A DNA stretch of 64,000 nucleotides, from positions 1 through 64,000 of the forward strand of contig CAKVOK010000003.1 in NCBI GenBank assembly GCA_934792465.1, given 5' to 3'. The DNA comes from an uncultured Clostridia bacterium (lineage in GTDB: Bacteria; Bacillota; Clostridia; RUG12999). The notes beneath the pieces were generated by a model. It was not told the origin of the DNA, ran no database searches, and saw only the letters and a program-made list of their open reading frames with translations. The position numbers and the translations under genes are program-made. Shown in pieces: positions 47,802 through 55,715 of this stretch (its first letter is position 1; each line of letters starts with the position of its first letter).

Positions 47802-50462
47802 ATGTTTAAAAAGGTATTGGCTGCGATTACTGCGGCTGTAATGTTTATGGGTATATGCGGAGTGTGCACGGCGGAAGCCGTGCATAAACCGCCTGTTGTG
47901 TTTGCCGTGTCGGAAAGCGCCGAGCCCGGCGAAACGGTTATGATATACGGCGATAACTTTGAATACGGCTGTACGGCAGAACTCAAAAATGCGGAAACGC
48001 AGAACGGAGTTCGCCTTACGCCGGAATATCTGTCGAAAGGCTGTATGGCGGTTACGGTACCGCCGAGCGAAGCTTTCGGCGTATATGAAATATGCGTTTT
48101 CGGGAACGGACTGCGGTCGGAATCGAAATACGTCAATCTGCCGAAAATAGATTATATAATCGGAGATGAGGGCGAAACCGTGTCGGGTGGATTTACCGTA
48201 ATCGGCAGAAATTTGTGTATGGGCGCAGTGCCGATTGTTGTAATGGAAAAGGACGGCAGGTCTGCCGACGTTACCTTAGCGGAATACGGCAAATACTGTG
48301 TAAAAGCGAACATAAGCGGTGCGGAAGAGGGCGAATATACCGTAAAAATAAAAAACGGCGAAAACGGTATTTTCAGCGCACCGATAAATATAAATACCAC
48401 GCAACCTTCCACAGCGTCAAAGACGAGCGTAAGCCTTGCGAGCTACGGTGCGGACGCAACGGGCAGCAATGATTCGACCGCAGCTTTTAGAAATGCGATT
48501 GCGGCGGCAAAAGGCGGTATAATCAACGTTCCGAGAGGAAGGTACAAAATATCCGATACTCTGGAAATACCCGATAATACCGAGATAATAGGAGCGGCAG
48601 CGGATTTGACGAGTATCACATGGGTTCCGGGGACGGGCAGCAAGCCGGACATTTTGAAAGGCGGAAACGGACTTTCGGTGAAGAATCTGACGGTGTATGT
48701 CTGCGGAGAATACGGAAATGTGATAAGCGGCAAGGATAATGTTGCGGTTGAAAACGTTATGATACGTGCCGCAGCGTATTATCATCATGCGAAGATAGGA
48801 AGTATCGGCGGAACGTACAGCGGAGCTGCCGTTTCCGAGAAACCGTATAATATGGGTTCGGCTGTGTATGTGAACGGCGGCAATTTTAAAATGAGCGGCT
48901 GCGATATTTATGCGACAAATACGTGCTTCACGTTGAAAAATGCGGAGTATGCGCAGATTAAAGATAACAAATTCAGATTCGGGGTTCGGCCGTTCGAAAC
49001 GGACGGCTGCGGTAAAATAATTATCGTGGGCAACGAATTTGAGGGAGCAAGTACATATGAGCAGGAAGCGAAGATTGCAGGAACAGATAATATATACATT
49101 GCGGATAATACGATTGAAGCCGTATACGGCGGCAAACGCACGGCGATAAGCGTAAATTCGGTGTTGCGGATGCAGGCGCAAAACGTGACGGCAGAGGGGA
49201 GAAAAATAATATTTCCGACGTCGGCGGAAACGCAGGATTTGTATGCGGCACTTGAAAACGGCAAAAATATCGGCGTATATATAACGGACGGTACAGGTGC
49301 GGGGCAGCGGAGAAAAATTATTTCGCAGGACGGCACAAGCATTACGGTTGACAGCGAATGGGACGTTGTTCCGGACGAAACCTCCGTACTGTATTTTGCA
49401 TCGGCAAACGAAAATATTACGGTTGTCGGCAATACGTTTACAGATGCAGGAACGGCGCTGAAGCTTGAAGCTGCGGCGAACTCTGTATTTGCGAAAAATA
49501 CGCTTGTGCGTACTGCACCGATAGCCGCAGAAGGAATATATTACTACGGCACAATTTCGGACAACGAAGTCGAAGCCGGGTTTATATGGGGCGGAAAAAG
49601 CGGCAGCGTGAATATGAATACCGAACGGGCATATGGCTGCGAAATTCGCCGAAATACAATGCAGAGCAACTGTTTCGTAGGCATAAGCGGAGAAGATGTG
49701 CAAACGCTTGTTGAGGGAAATACGGTTAATAAATCCGAAAACGGATTTGTTGCCGACGGACTGAAAAATGCGGTTTTGAAAAACAACGTGTTTGAAGATG
49801 TGCGGAATGTACATAGCGGTGCGACCGCTGCGGAAACGTCCGCATCATATCCGTATGACGGTCAGGGATATGTATCGCCGTCGGAATGTGAGATAACGCT
49901 GTATTTTGATTTGCCGATGAGCACTGACACGTTCGGCAATATTGCGGTGAGCGATTTAAACGGAAATGCGGAGCAATACGAAATAACGGAAAAATCGGCG
50001 CAGATGTGCCGCATTGCATTGAGCGGCACGCTTAATAAAAACACGGTATATAAAATAAATATCGGAAACGGTGTAAAAGACGTTTTCGGAAATTCGTTCA
50101 AAGAGGAAACGATAAGTTTTGTAACCTCGTCAAAGGCTTTGAAATGCATGAATCTCAGCATTACGGACGAAAGCGGGAATCAGCTTGAAAAAATTTCACG
50201 GGGACAGACTGCGAACATAAGCTTTGATATAAAAAACTGCAGCGAAATAAAAACACGTACTGCGGCATTTCTGGCAGTATATGACGAAAACGGCAGACTG
50301 ATAAATGCTTATACGTCCGCTGCGGAAGTGAACGGCGGAGAAACCGCAGAGGTAAATATAAAATGGTGTGCCGTACCGGAAGAATGCGATTCGGTAAGGC
50401 TCATGATATGGTCGGATTATATGCCGATAGCGGAACGGGCAGATTTCAGTATGTCGGATTGA
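47802..50462 (+). CDS. Secreted IPT, beta-helix and Big_5 protein (third of three)
   Basis: The protein has 886 residues. Signal peptide 1-26; two IPT/TIG-like domains about 27-205; beta-helix about 208-675 beginning with LASYGADATGSNDST; Big_5 Ig-like domain about 690-770; C-terminal beta domain. Where the two neighbours have YGGDREA-TFDGHGTA, this protein has YGGKRTAISVNSVLRM, losing the acidic and His residues. The glycine-rich VYITDGTGAGQRRKI is kept. It may be a non-catalytic binding relative or have changed specificity. GAGGTG lies 6 nt before ATG 47802. Confidence 0.72.
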   Translation: MFKKVLAAITAAVMFMGICGVCTAEAVHKPPVVFAVSESAEPGETVMIYGDNFEYGCTAELKNAETQNGVRLTPEYLSKGCMAVTVPPSEAFGVYEICVFGNGLRSESKYVNLPKIDYIIGDEGETVSGGFTVIGRNLCMGAVPIVVMEKDGRSADVTLAEYGKYCVKANISGAEEGEYTVKIKNGENGIFSAPININTTQPSTASKTSVSLASYGADATGSNDSTAAFRNAIAAAKGGIINVPRGRYKISDTLEIPDNTEIIGAAADLTSITWVPGTGSKPDILKGGNGLSVKNLTVYVCGEYGNVISGKDNVAVENVMIRAAAYYHHAKIGSIGGTYSGAAVSEKPYNMGSAVYVNGGNFKMSGCDIYATNTCFTLKNAEYAQIKDNKFRFGVRPFETDGCGKIIIVGNEFEGASTYEQEAKIAGTDNIYIADNTIEAVYGGKRTAISVNSVLRMQAQNVTAEGRKIIFPTSAETQDLYAALENGKNIGVYITDGTGAGQRRKIISQDGTSITVDSEWDVVPDETSVLYFASANENITVVGNTFTDAGTALKLEAAANSVFAKNTLVRTAPIAAEGIYYYGTISDNEVEAGFIWGGKSGSVNMNTERAYGCEIRRNTMQSNCFVGISGEDVQTLVEGNTVNKSENGFVADGLKNAVLKNNVFEDVRNVHSGATAAETSASYPYDGQGYVSPSECEITLYFDLPMSTDTFGNIAVSDLNGNAEQYEITEKSAQMCRIALSGTLNKNTVYKINIGNGVKDVFGNSFKEETISFVTSSKALKCMNLSITDESGNQLEKISRGQTANISFDIKNCSEIKTRTAAFLAVYDENGRLINAYTSAAEVNGGETAEVNIKWCAVPEECDSVRLMIWSDYMPIAERADFSMSD

Positions 50463-50474
50463 AAGGAGTTAAAC

Positions 50475-51593
50475 ATGAGTGAAGTAAGAATAGGCATAAT
50501 AGGTATAGGCGGCATAGGTACGCTGCATTATACATATCTTTTGAACAACGAGGTTGAAAACGCAAGACTGACGGCGGTCTGCGATATAGACGAACCGAAG
50601 CTTGTAAAGTTTGGGGAAAAGCACGGAGATAAAATTAAAAGATTTGTAAATTACAAGGATTTGCTTTCGTCGGGAGAGGTTGACGCCGTTATAATCGCAA
50701 CCCCTCATTATATGCACCCCGTAATAGCGACAGACGCTTTTGAAGCGGGACTTAACGTGTTGGTTGAAAAGCCTGCCGGAGTATATGCGAAAAAAGTGCT
50801 GGAGATGAACGAAGCCGCAAGGAAAAGCAAAAAAGTATTCTCTATAATGTATTGTATGCGCACGGACCCGTTTTATATAAAGCTTCGTGATATGCTTTCG
50901 ACGAACGAAATAGGAAATATAAAGAGAATAAACTGGATTGCGACGGATTGGTACCGTCCGCAGAGCTATCACAATTCGTGCGACTGGCGTTCGTCCTGGA
51001 AAGGCGAGGGCGGCGGCGTAATCATAAATCAGTGTCCTCACAATCTGGATTTGTGGCAATGGCTGTTCGGTATGCCGAGCGAGATAAGAGCGTTTGCGGA
51101 TTTCGGAAAATATTACGATATAGAGGTCGAGGACGACGTTACCGTGTATATGCGCTATCCGAACGGCGTAACGGGCGTATTCATAGCGTCAACGGGCGAA
51201 TCGCCGGGAACGAGTCGGCTTGAAGTTACGGGAACTATGGGAAAGCTGCTGTATGAAAACGGTGAGATAAAATATATCAGAAACCGTGTTGACGAACGTG
51301 AATTTAACAAAACGTTCACATCATCCGTGGCAGCAGGGCCGGAAAACTGGGAAAGCGTGCTGAAAGCGGACGGCACACCGATGCAGCACAAGAAAATCAC
51401 GCAGAATTTCGTCAATGCGATTTTATACGGTGAGGACCTTATAGCACCCGGTCTTGAGGGCATTAACGAAATGATGATTTCAAACGCAATACATATGTCG
51501 GCATGGTCGGGCGAAACGGTTAAGCTGCCTATTGATAATGAAAAATTTTATAAAATGCTTTGCAATAAAATTGAGCATAGCAGAAAGGTATAG
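50475..51593 (+). CDS. Gfo/Idh/MocA family NAD(P)-dependent oxidoreductase
   Basis: The protein has 372 residues and is cytoplasmic. The Rossmann motif GIIGIGGIGTLH is at 6-17, and VLVEKPAG near 100 contains the conserved Glu-Lys-Pro. GGGVIINQCPHNLDLWQWL near 180 is typical of the substrate-binding half, with the His and Asp of the active site. Family members oxidise, reduce or epimerise sugars and inositols. The gene lies 12 nt after the last beta-helix gene and 5 nt before another family member, so it probably processes the imported product. The substrate is unknown. Confidence 0.88.
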   Translation: MSEVRIGIIGIGGIGTLHYTYLLNNEVENARLTAVCDIDEPKLVKFGEKHGDKIKRFVNYKDLLSSGEVDAVIIATPHYMHPVIATDAFEAGLNVLVEKPAGVYAKKVLEMNEAARKSKKVFSIMYCMRTDPFYIKLRDMLSTNEIGNIKRINWIATDWYRPQSYHNSCDWRSSWKGEGGGVIINQCPHNLDLWQWLFGMPSEIRAFADFGKYYDIEVEDDVTVYMRYPNGVTGVFIASTGESPGTSRLEVTGTMGKLLYENGEIKYIRNRVDEREFNKTFTSSVAAGPENWESVLKADGTPMQHKKITQNFVNAILYGEDLIAPGLEGINEMMISNAIHMSAWSGETVKLPIDNEKFYKMLCNKIEHSRKV

Positions 51594-51598
51594 TTATT

Positions 51599-52600
51599 AT
51601 GAAAAAGATTAATTTGGCATTTGCCGGATTCAGGCACGGGCATATTTACGCATTGTATGAGAGTGCAAAGACGAATGAAAATGTTGCAATCGCCGGGGCG
51701 TGGGAGGAATATGCGCCGTCCGTAAAGGAAGCGGAAGAGGAGCACGGCGTTGTGTTCAATTATAAATCGTATGAGGATATATTAAATGATAAAGAGGTTG
51801 ACGCCGTTGCGATAGGCAACTATTACGGTGCAAGAGGCAAAATGGTGATTGAAGCGCTGAAAGCCGGCAAACACATAATATCCGACAAACCGCTCTGCAT
51901 TTCCCTTGACGAAATACATGAGATAAAACGGATTGCGGAGGAAAAGAAGCTTGAAACCGCAATGATGCTTGATTTGAGATACAATGCAAATGCGGTTACG
52001 GCAAAAAGGCTTATCGAAAAAGGCGAGATAGGCAGAGTGAATAACATATATTTCGGCGGTCAGCATCCGCTGCTGTACGGCTTGCGTGCCGGCTGGTATT
52101 TTGAAGATGGTAAACACGGCGGCGTTATAAACGATATAGCGGTACACGGGATTGACCTTATAAAATATATGGCAAATCTCGAAACGGACAAAGTTCTTGC
52201 GGCAAGATGCTGGAATGCGTTTGCGGCGAAAGAACCGAAATTCCTTGACAGCGCACAGTTCATGCTTCGCATGAAAGGCGGTGCCGGACTTATTGCGGAC
52301 GTTTCGTATGCGGTGCCGGACAGCATAGGCTTCGATTTGCCGTGCTACTGGAATTTTAAAATATGGGGTACGGAGGGTGTAATGGAATTCAGCGCAGGCT
52401 CATCGGGAGTAACCGTATGGAAAAGCGGCAAAACAAAAGCCGCCGTATACGAGGGCGAAACGGCAGCTTCGAATGTTTTGGAGGATTTCGTGAAACGTGT
52501 AAACGGAGATAAAAACGTAATTCTTCCGTCAACAGCAGATACGCTGAGCGCAGCGGAAGCTACGCTCAAAATTCAGCATTGTGCGGACGAAATTTCATAA
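51599..52600 (+). CDS. Gfo/Idh/MocA family oxidoreductase (second)
   Basis: The protein has 333 residues. The N-terminus LAFAGFRHGHIYAL replaces the standard GxGxxG loop by G-F-R-H-G-H, seen in a subgroup of the family. ISDKPL near 102 is the EKP equivalent. GGVINDIAVHGIDLIKYM near 178 carries the His and Asp. It is the last gene of operon 4. Its 3' end overlaps the convergent lacI-type gene by 35 bp, and no terminator separates them. It may work in sequence with the preceding oxidoreductase. Confidence 0.87.
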   Translation: MKKINLAFAGFRHGHIYALYESAKTNENVAIAGAWEEYAPSVKEAEEEHGVVFNYKSYEDILNDKEVDAVAIGNYYGARGKMVIEALKAGKHIISDKPLCISLDEIHEIKRIAEEKKLETAMMLDLRYNANAVTAKRLIEKGEIGRVNNIYFGGQHPLLYGLRAGWYFEDGKHGGVINDIAVHGIDLIKYMANLETDKVLAARCWNAFAAKEPKFLDSAQFMLRMKGGAGLIADVSYAVPDSIGFDLPCYWNFKIWGTEGVMEFSAGSSGVTVWKSGKTKAAVYEGETAASNVLEDFVKRVNGDKNVILPSTADTLSAAEATLKIQHCADEIS

Positions 52601-53609
52601 CCGAAGAACGGCAAATCAGCTGAGGAGTAAATTCAAAATCGGCTGTTTTGCCGTTTTCCGCATTTTCGGTGAGGATTTCCATGGCCTTTTGCCCCATGGA
52701 ATACGCAGACTGCTCCACGGTCGTCAGCGGAGGGTGTGCAAATGCCGCATACGGCGTGTTGTCGAAGCCTATGACGGAGAAATCCTCCGGTATTTTTATG
52801 CCTTTTTCTTCAAATAAATTCATTGCGCCTATTGCCGTCATGTCGTTTATGCAGACGTACCCCGTAGGCACGTCGGCAAGCGAAAGGAATTTTTCCGCCA
52901 TCTTTTTTCCGTTGGAAAACTCAAATTGTTCGTTCGTTTCAGATTCGCATTCGGCAAGCCGGATGAAGCTTTCGTTAATCGGGATATTGTTTTCACACAG
53001 ACAGCGTTTGTAGCCGTCAAGCATAAGCCGCCGGCTCGGTCTGTCGAGCTTTGCACCGATAAATCCTATTTTTCTGTGTCCGTTGTCGATTAAATGCTGC
53101 ACGGCAAGATGCATACCGCTTTCGTAGTCGAACGTCACCTTGCTGCACGGAGCGTCGGTGGTTTGTTCCAAAACGACAACTTTTACGTTATTTTTTATTA
53201 TGTGATTCAGCAGTGTGGAGTCGCTGCCGATGCTTACGATTATAATTCCGTTTACCTGCTTTTGAAACAGAAATTTGAGGTTTTCGTTTTCCGTAACGGG
53301 GTCACGGAACGAGGAACACAGCATGACGTTGTAGCCCTTGGCGGCAGCTGCGGAGCAAATCCCCTGGAGCAGCTGGCTGTAATATGCGTTGGAAATGGTG
53401 GGTACAATTACGCCTATATCTTTCGTATTTTTTGTTTTAAGCGCACGGCTTAAGAGGTTTGGCGAATAGTTCATATCATGTGCGGTTTTCGTAACAAGCT
53501 CTTTCAGTTCACGGCTCACGGGGTAGTCTGTGTTGTTCAGCACACGTGACACCGTAGCCGGCGAAACGGCGCATTTTTTCGCAACATCGTATATAGTAAC
53601 CTTGTGCAT
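52566..53609 (-). CDS. LacI-family transcriptional repressor of the nag locus
   Basis: The protein has 347 residues. The LacI helix-turn-helix is at 1-25 (VTIYDVAKKCAVSPATVSRVLN, read as two motifs) and the hinge at about 45-60 (PNLLSRALKT). The periplasmic-binding-like effector domain is about 62-340, with the end motif PPLTTVEQSAYSMGQKA. The ATG overlaps the nagA stop (TAATG), so both are translated from one message. The palindromes at 54776-54795 and 54889-54908 have the LacI-type central CG and cover both divergent start sites, making this protein their probable repressor and self-regulator. The inducer is presumably an amino-sugar phosphate. Confidence 0.9.
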   Translation of the reverse strand: MHKVTIYDVAKKCAVSPATVSRVLNNTDYPVSRELKELVTKTAHDMNYSPNLLSRALKTKNTKDIGVIVPTISNAYYSQLLQGICSAAAAKGYNVMLCSSFRDPVTENENLKFLFQKQVNGIIIVSIGSDSTLLNHIIKNNVKVVVLEQTTDAPCSKVTFDYESGMHLAVQHLIDNGHRKIGFIGAKLDRPSRRLMLDGYKRCLCENNIPINESFIRLAECESETNEQFEFSNGKKMAEKFLSLADVPTGYVCINDMTAIGAMNLFEEKGIKIPEDFSVIGFDNTPYAAFAHPPLTTVEQSAYSMGQKAMEILTENAENGKTADFEFTPQLICRSSVMKFRPHNAEF

Positions 53610-54760
53610 TATATCACGCTCCCGTTGATTATTGTATGTTTGATTTTTATGTCATCGTCGAATATCACGATGTCTGCGTCGATTCCCTCTTTTATCCGCC
53701 CTTTGCGGTTTTTAAGCCCTATTTTTTCGGCAGGATTTGACGAAGCCATGCGTATTACCTCCGTCAGCGGTATTCCCACGGTACGATACATATTTCGTAC
53801 CAAATCGGCGGTTGTCGCCACGCTTCCGGCGAATGCACTGCGGTCGGTAAGCTTCATAACGCCGTCCTCGTACAAGACATCGTTTCCCGTACCCTGCGTG
53901 TATATCGTTCCGTCTTTCAGCTCGGAAGCGGAGAAAGAAAGACCGTCTGTGATAAGCGAGATTCTGTCCGCACCTTTGCATTTGTAAATAAGCTTGAGCA
54001 GCGACACCGGAAGGTGCTTCAAATCTGCGATAACCTGAACGCTTAGTTCGTCGAAATACAGACCGGCTTCGACTACTCCGGCAACTCGGAAAGCATTTTT
54101 CCTTATTACACTCGAACAGCCGGAATAAATGTGCGTTATGTCGGTGTAGCCGCAGTCTATGGCACGCCGGACGTCTTCAAACGTAGCATCGGAATGTGCC
54201 ACTGTGGCAAGTATGCCTTTTTTTTCGAGATAACGTCCGAGTTCGAGAGCACCGTCAACCTCCGGTGCTGCACCTACAATCAGAATTTTGTCCCATGAAT
54301 CGAGAAGCGGCTCGTATATGTCCGGAGTGGGGACGAGGATATTTTCGGCGACTTGTGCGCCCCGCTGCCCCTGCGAAAGGAAAGGACCTTCCAGAAATAC
54401 TCCGGCAATGCTGCCGAAAAGCTTGCTTGCGGCTTCAATATTCTTTATTGCTGCTGTCATGGATTTCAGCGGAGCGGCACTGATGGTCGGCACTATGGTT
54501 GTTGTACCGTATTTCGCATGGCAGCGTGCGCCGTGCGCTATTTCCTCCGGCGTACCGCTAAGAAATTCAATGCCTCCGCCGCCGTGTACGTGCATATCTA
54601 TAAATCCGGGGGCGGCGTAGCTTCCCTCGGCGTCGATTATATTGCCGAAATCGCCACGAACATCGCCCACGGCTTCAATCCTGCCGTCTTTTATCGAAAT
54701 ATCGCCTTTTGTAATTGAGTTTTCGCCTACGATGCGTGCATTTTTTATAAGTGTTTTCAT
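53609..54760 (-). CDS. nagA: N-acetylglucosamine-6-phosphate deacetylase
   Basis: The protein has 383 residues, the normal length. Metal motif FIDMHVHGGGG near 54-64, EGPF near 125, VAHSDAT near 190, and LITDGLS near 274 with the catalytic Asp. It removes acetate from GlcNAc-6-P in the cytoplasm. Two usual substrate-loop signatures differ: H-L-Y-N-A-M-S is HIYSGCSS, and I-A-D-G-x-H is IADLKHLP. A related substrate is therefore possible. AGGAGAG precedes the ATG. The promoter (54827-54799) is overlapped by an operator. It is co-transcribed with the lacI-type gene. Confidence 0.87.
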   Translation of the reverse strand: MKTLIKNARIVGENSITKGDISIKDGRIEAVGDVRGDFGNIIDAEGSYAAPGFIDMHVHGGGGIEFLSGTPEEIAHGARCHAKYGTTTIVPTISAAPLKSMTAAIKNIEAASKLFGSIAGVFLEGPFLSQGQRGAQVAENILVPTPDIYEPLLDSWDKILIVGAAPEVDGALELGRYLEKKGILATVAHSDATFEDVRRAIDCGYTDITHIYSGCSSVIRKNAFRVAGVVEAGLYFDELSVQVIADLKHLPVSLLKLIYKCKGADRISLITDGLSFSASELKDGTIYTQGTGNDVLYEDGVMKLTDRSAFAGSVATTADLVRNMYRTVGIPLTEVIRMASSNPAEKIGLKNRKGRIKEGIDADIVIFDDDIKIKHTIINGSVI

Positions 54761-54775
54761 AATAAACTCTCCTAT

Positions 54776-54795
54776 TATAGAAATCGGTTTCTATA
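54776..54795. promoter_or_regulatory. Palindromic LacI-type operator O1 at the nagA start site
   Basis: TATAGAAA-TCGG-TTTCTATA is a perfect 8-bp inverted repeat around a 4-bp centre. It sits just downstream of the nagA -10 box, over the expected start of transcription. The core AGAAATCGGTTTCT recurs at 54892-54905. Confidence 0.85.
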
Positions 54796-54798
54796 TAT

Positions 54799-54827
54799 AT
54801 TGTAACACAGTTTTTCCGATTTGTCAA
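54799..54827 (-). promoter_or_regulatory. nagA-lacI promoter
   Basis: On the minus strand TTGACA (54827-54822), 17-bp spacer, TACAAT (54804-54799). Operator O1 lies immediately downstream. Confidence 0.85.
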
Positions 54828-54854
54828 ACAGAAACAAAACTGCTGTGTTTCTGC

Positions 54855-54883
54855 TTGACACCGCTGTTTCGCTATGTTATAAT
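54855..54883 (+). promoter_or_regulatory. nagB promoter
   Basis: Consensus TTGACA (54855-54860), 17-bp spacer, TATAAT (54878-54883). Operator O2 begins 6 bp downstream, so a bound repressor would block initiation. Confidence 0.88.
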
Positions 54884-54888
54884 AATAT

Positions 54889-54908
54889 TATAGAAATCGG
54901 TTTCTGCC
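54889..54908. promoter_or_regulatory. Palindromic LacI-type operator O2 at the nagB start site
   Basis: TATAGAAATCGGTTTCTGCC matches O1 in the first 17 bases. It covers the predicted nagB start point. Its place relative to the -10 box nearly mirrors that of O1 (5 versus 3 bp downstream). Confidence 0.82.
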
Positions 54909-54940
54909 GATGATTATGAGCTGAAAGGAAATGATTGAAA

Positions 54941-55690
54941 ATGAAGTACAATTTTCAGGTAAATGTATATGACACAAGAAAAGAAATGGGAGTGAATGCG
55001 GCGAAAGACTGCGCCGAATGTATAAAAGAAATGCTGGGACATAAAGATGAATTAAACGTGATATTTGCGGCGGCACCGTCGCAGAATGAATTTCTCGAAG
55101 CGCTTGCGGCGGACAAGAGCATAGATTTTTCAAGAATAAACGCATTTCATATGGACGAATACATAGGTCTGAGAAAGGGCGCTCCACAGGGATTCGGCGA
55201 ATTTCTGCGCACGAGAATTTTCGACCTTGTCGGGTTTAAATCCGTGAATTATATCAATGCGTCCGCAGCGGATGCCGAGGCGGAGTGTGAACGCTACGGC
55301 AAGCTTCTGAAAGAATACCAGGCAGATATAGTCTGCATGGGAATAGGTGAGAACGGACATATCGCATTTAACGATCCGCATGTTGCGGAGTTTGATGATA
55401 AAAAGATTGTAAAGGTAGTCGAGCTGGACGAGGTTTGCAGAATGCAGCAGGTGAACGACGGTTGCTTTGCGGCGATAGACGATGTACCGAAAAAGGCGGT
55501 TACGCTCACGATACCTACTCTTGCGGCGGCACAGCACCATTTCTGCATTGTACCGGCAAAGACAAAGGCGGAAGCAGTGAAGCGTACAATTAAAGGAGAA
55601 ATAACGGAAAAATGTCCGGCAACAATACTCAGACTCTGCGGTGATGCGAGGGTTTATCTGGACGGTGACAGCTCCGAATTTGTAAAGTAA
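54941..55690 (+). CDS. nagB: Glucosamine-6-phosphate deaminase
   Basis: The protein is 249 residues from ATG 54941, with AAAGGA 11 nt upstream; an in-frame TTG at 54935 with 5-nt spacing would add two residues. Motifs are INAFHMDEYIGL near 65 (catalytic Asp-Glu), ADIVCMGIGENGHIAFNDP near 130-148 (the NagB/6-phosphogluconolactonase signature) and LTIPTL near 190. It converts glucosamine-6-P to fructose-6-P and ammonia. It is divergent from nagA with operators at both promoters. The DUF4838 gene follows 25 nt later. Confidence 0.93.
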   Translation: MKYNFQVNVYDTRKEMGVNAAKDCAECIKEMLGHKDELNVIFAAAPSQNEFLEALAADKSIDFSRINAFHMDEYIGLRKGAPQGFGEFLRTRIFDLVGFKSVNYINASAADAEAECERYGKLLKEYQADIVCMGIGENGHIAFNDPHVAEFDDKKIVKVVELDEVCRMQQVNDGCFAAIDDVPKKAVTLTIPTLAAAQHHFCIVPAKTKAEAVKRTIKGEITEKCPATILRLCGDARVYLDGDSSEFVK

Positions 55691-55715
55691 TGTTTGCCAA
55701 AGCGGGGGGAGGAAA

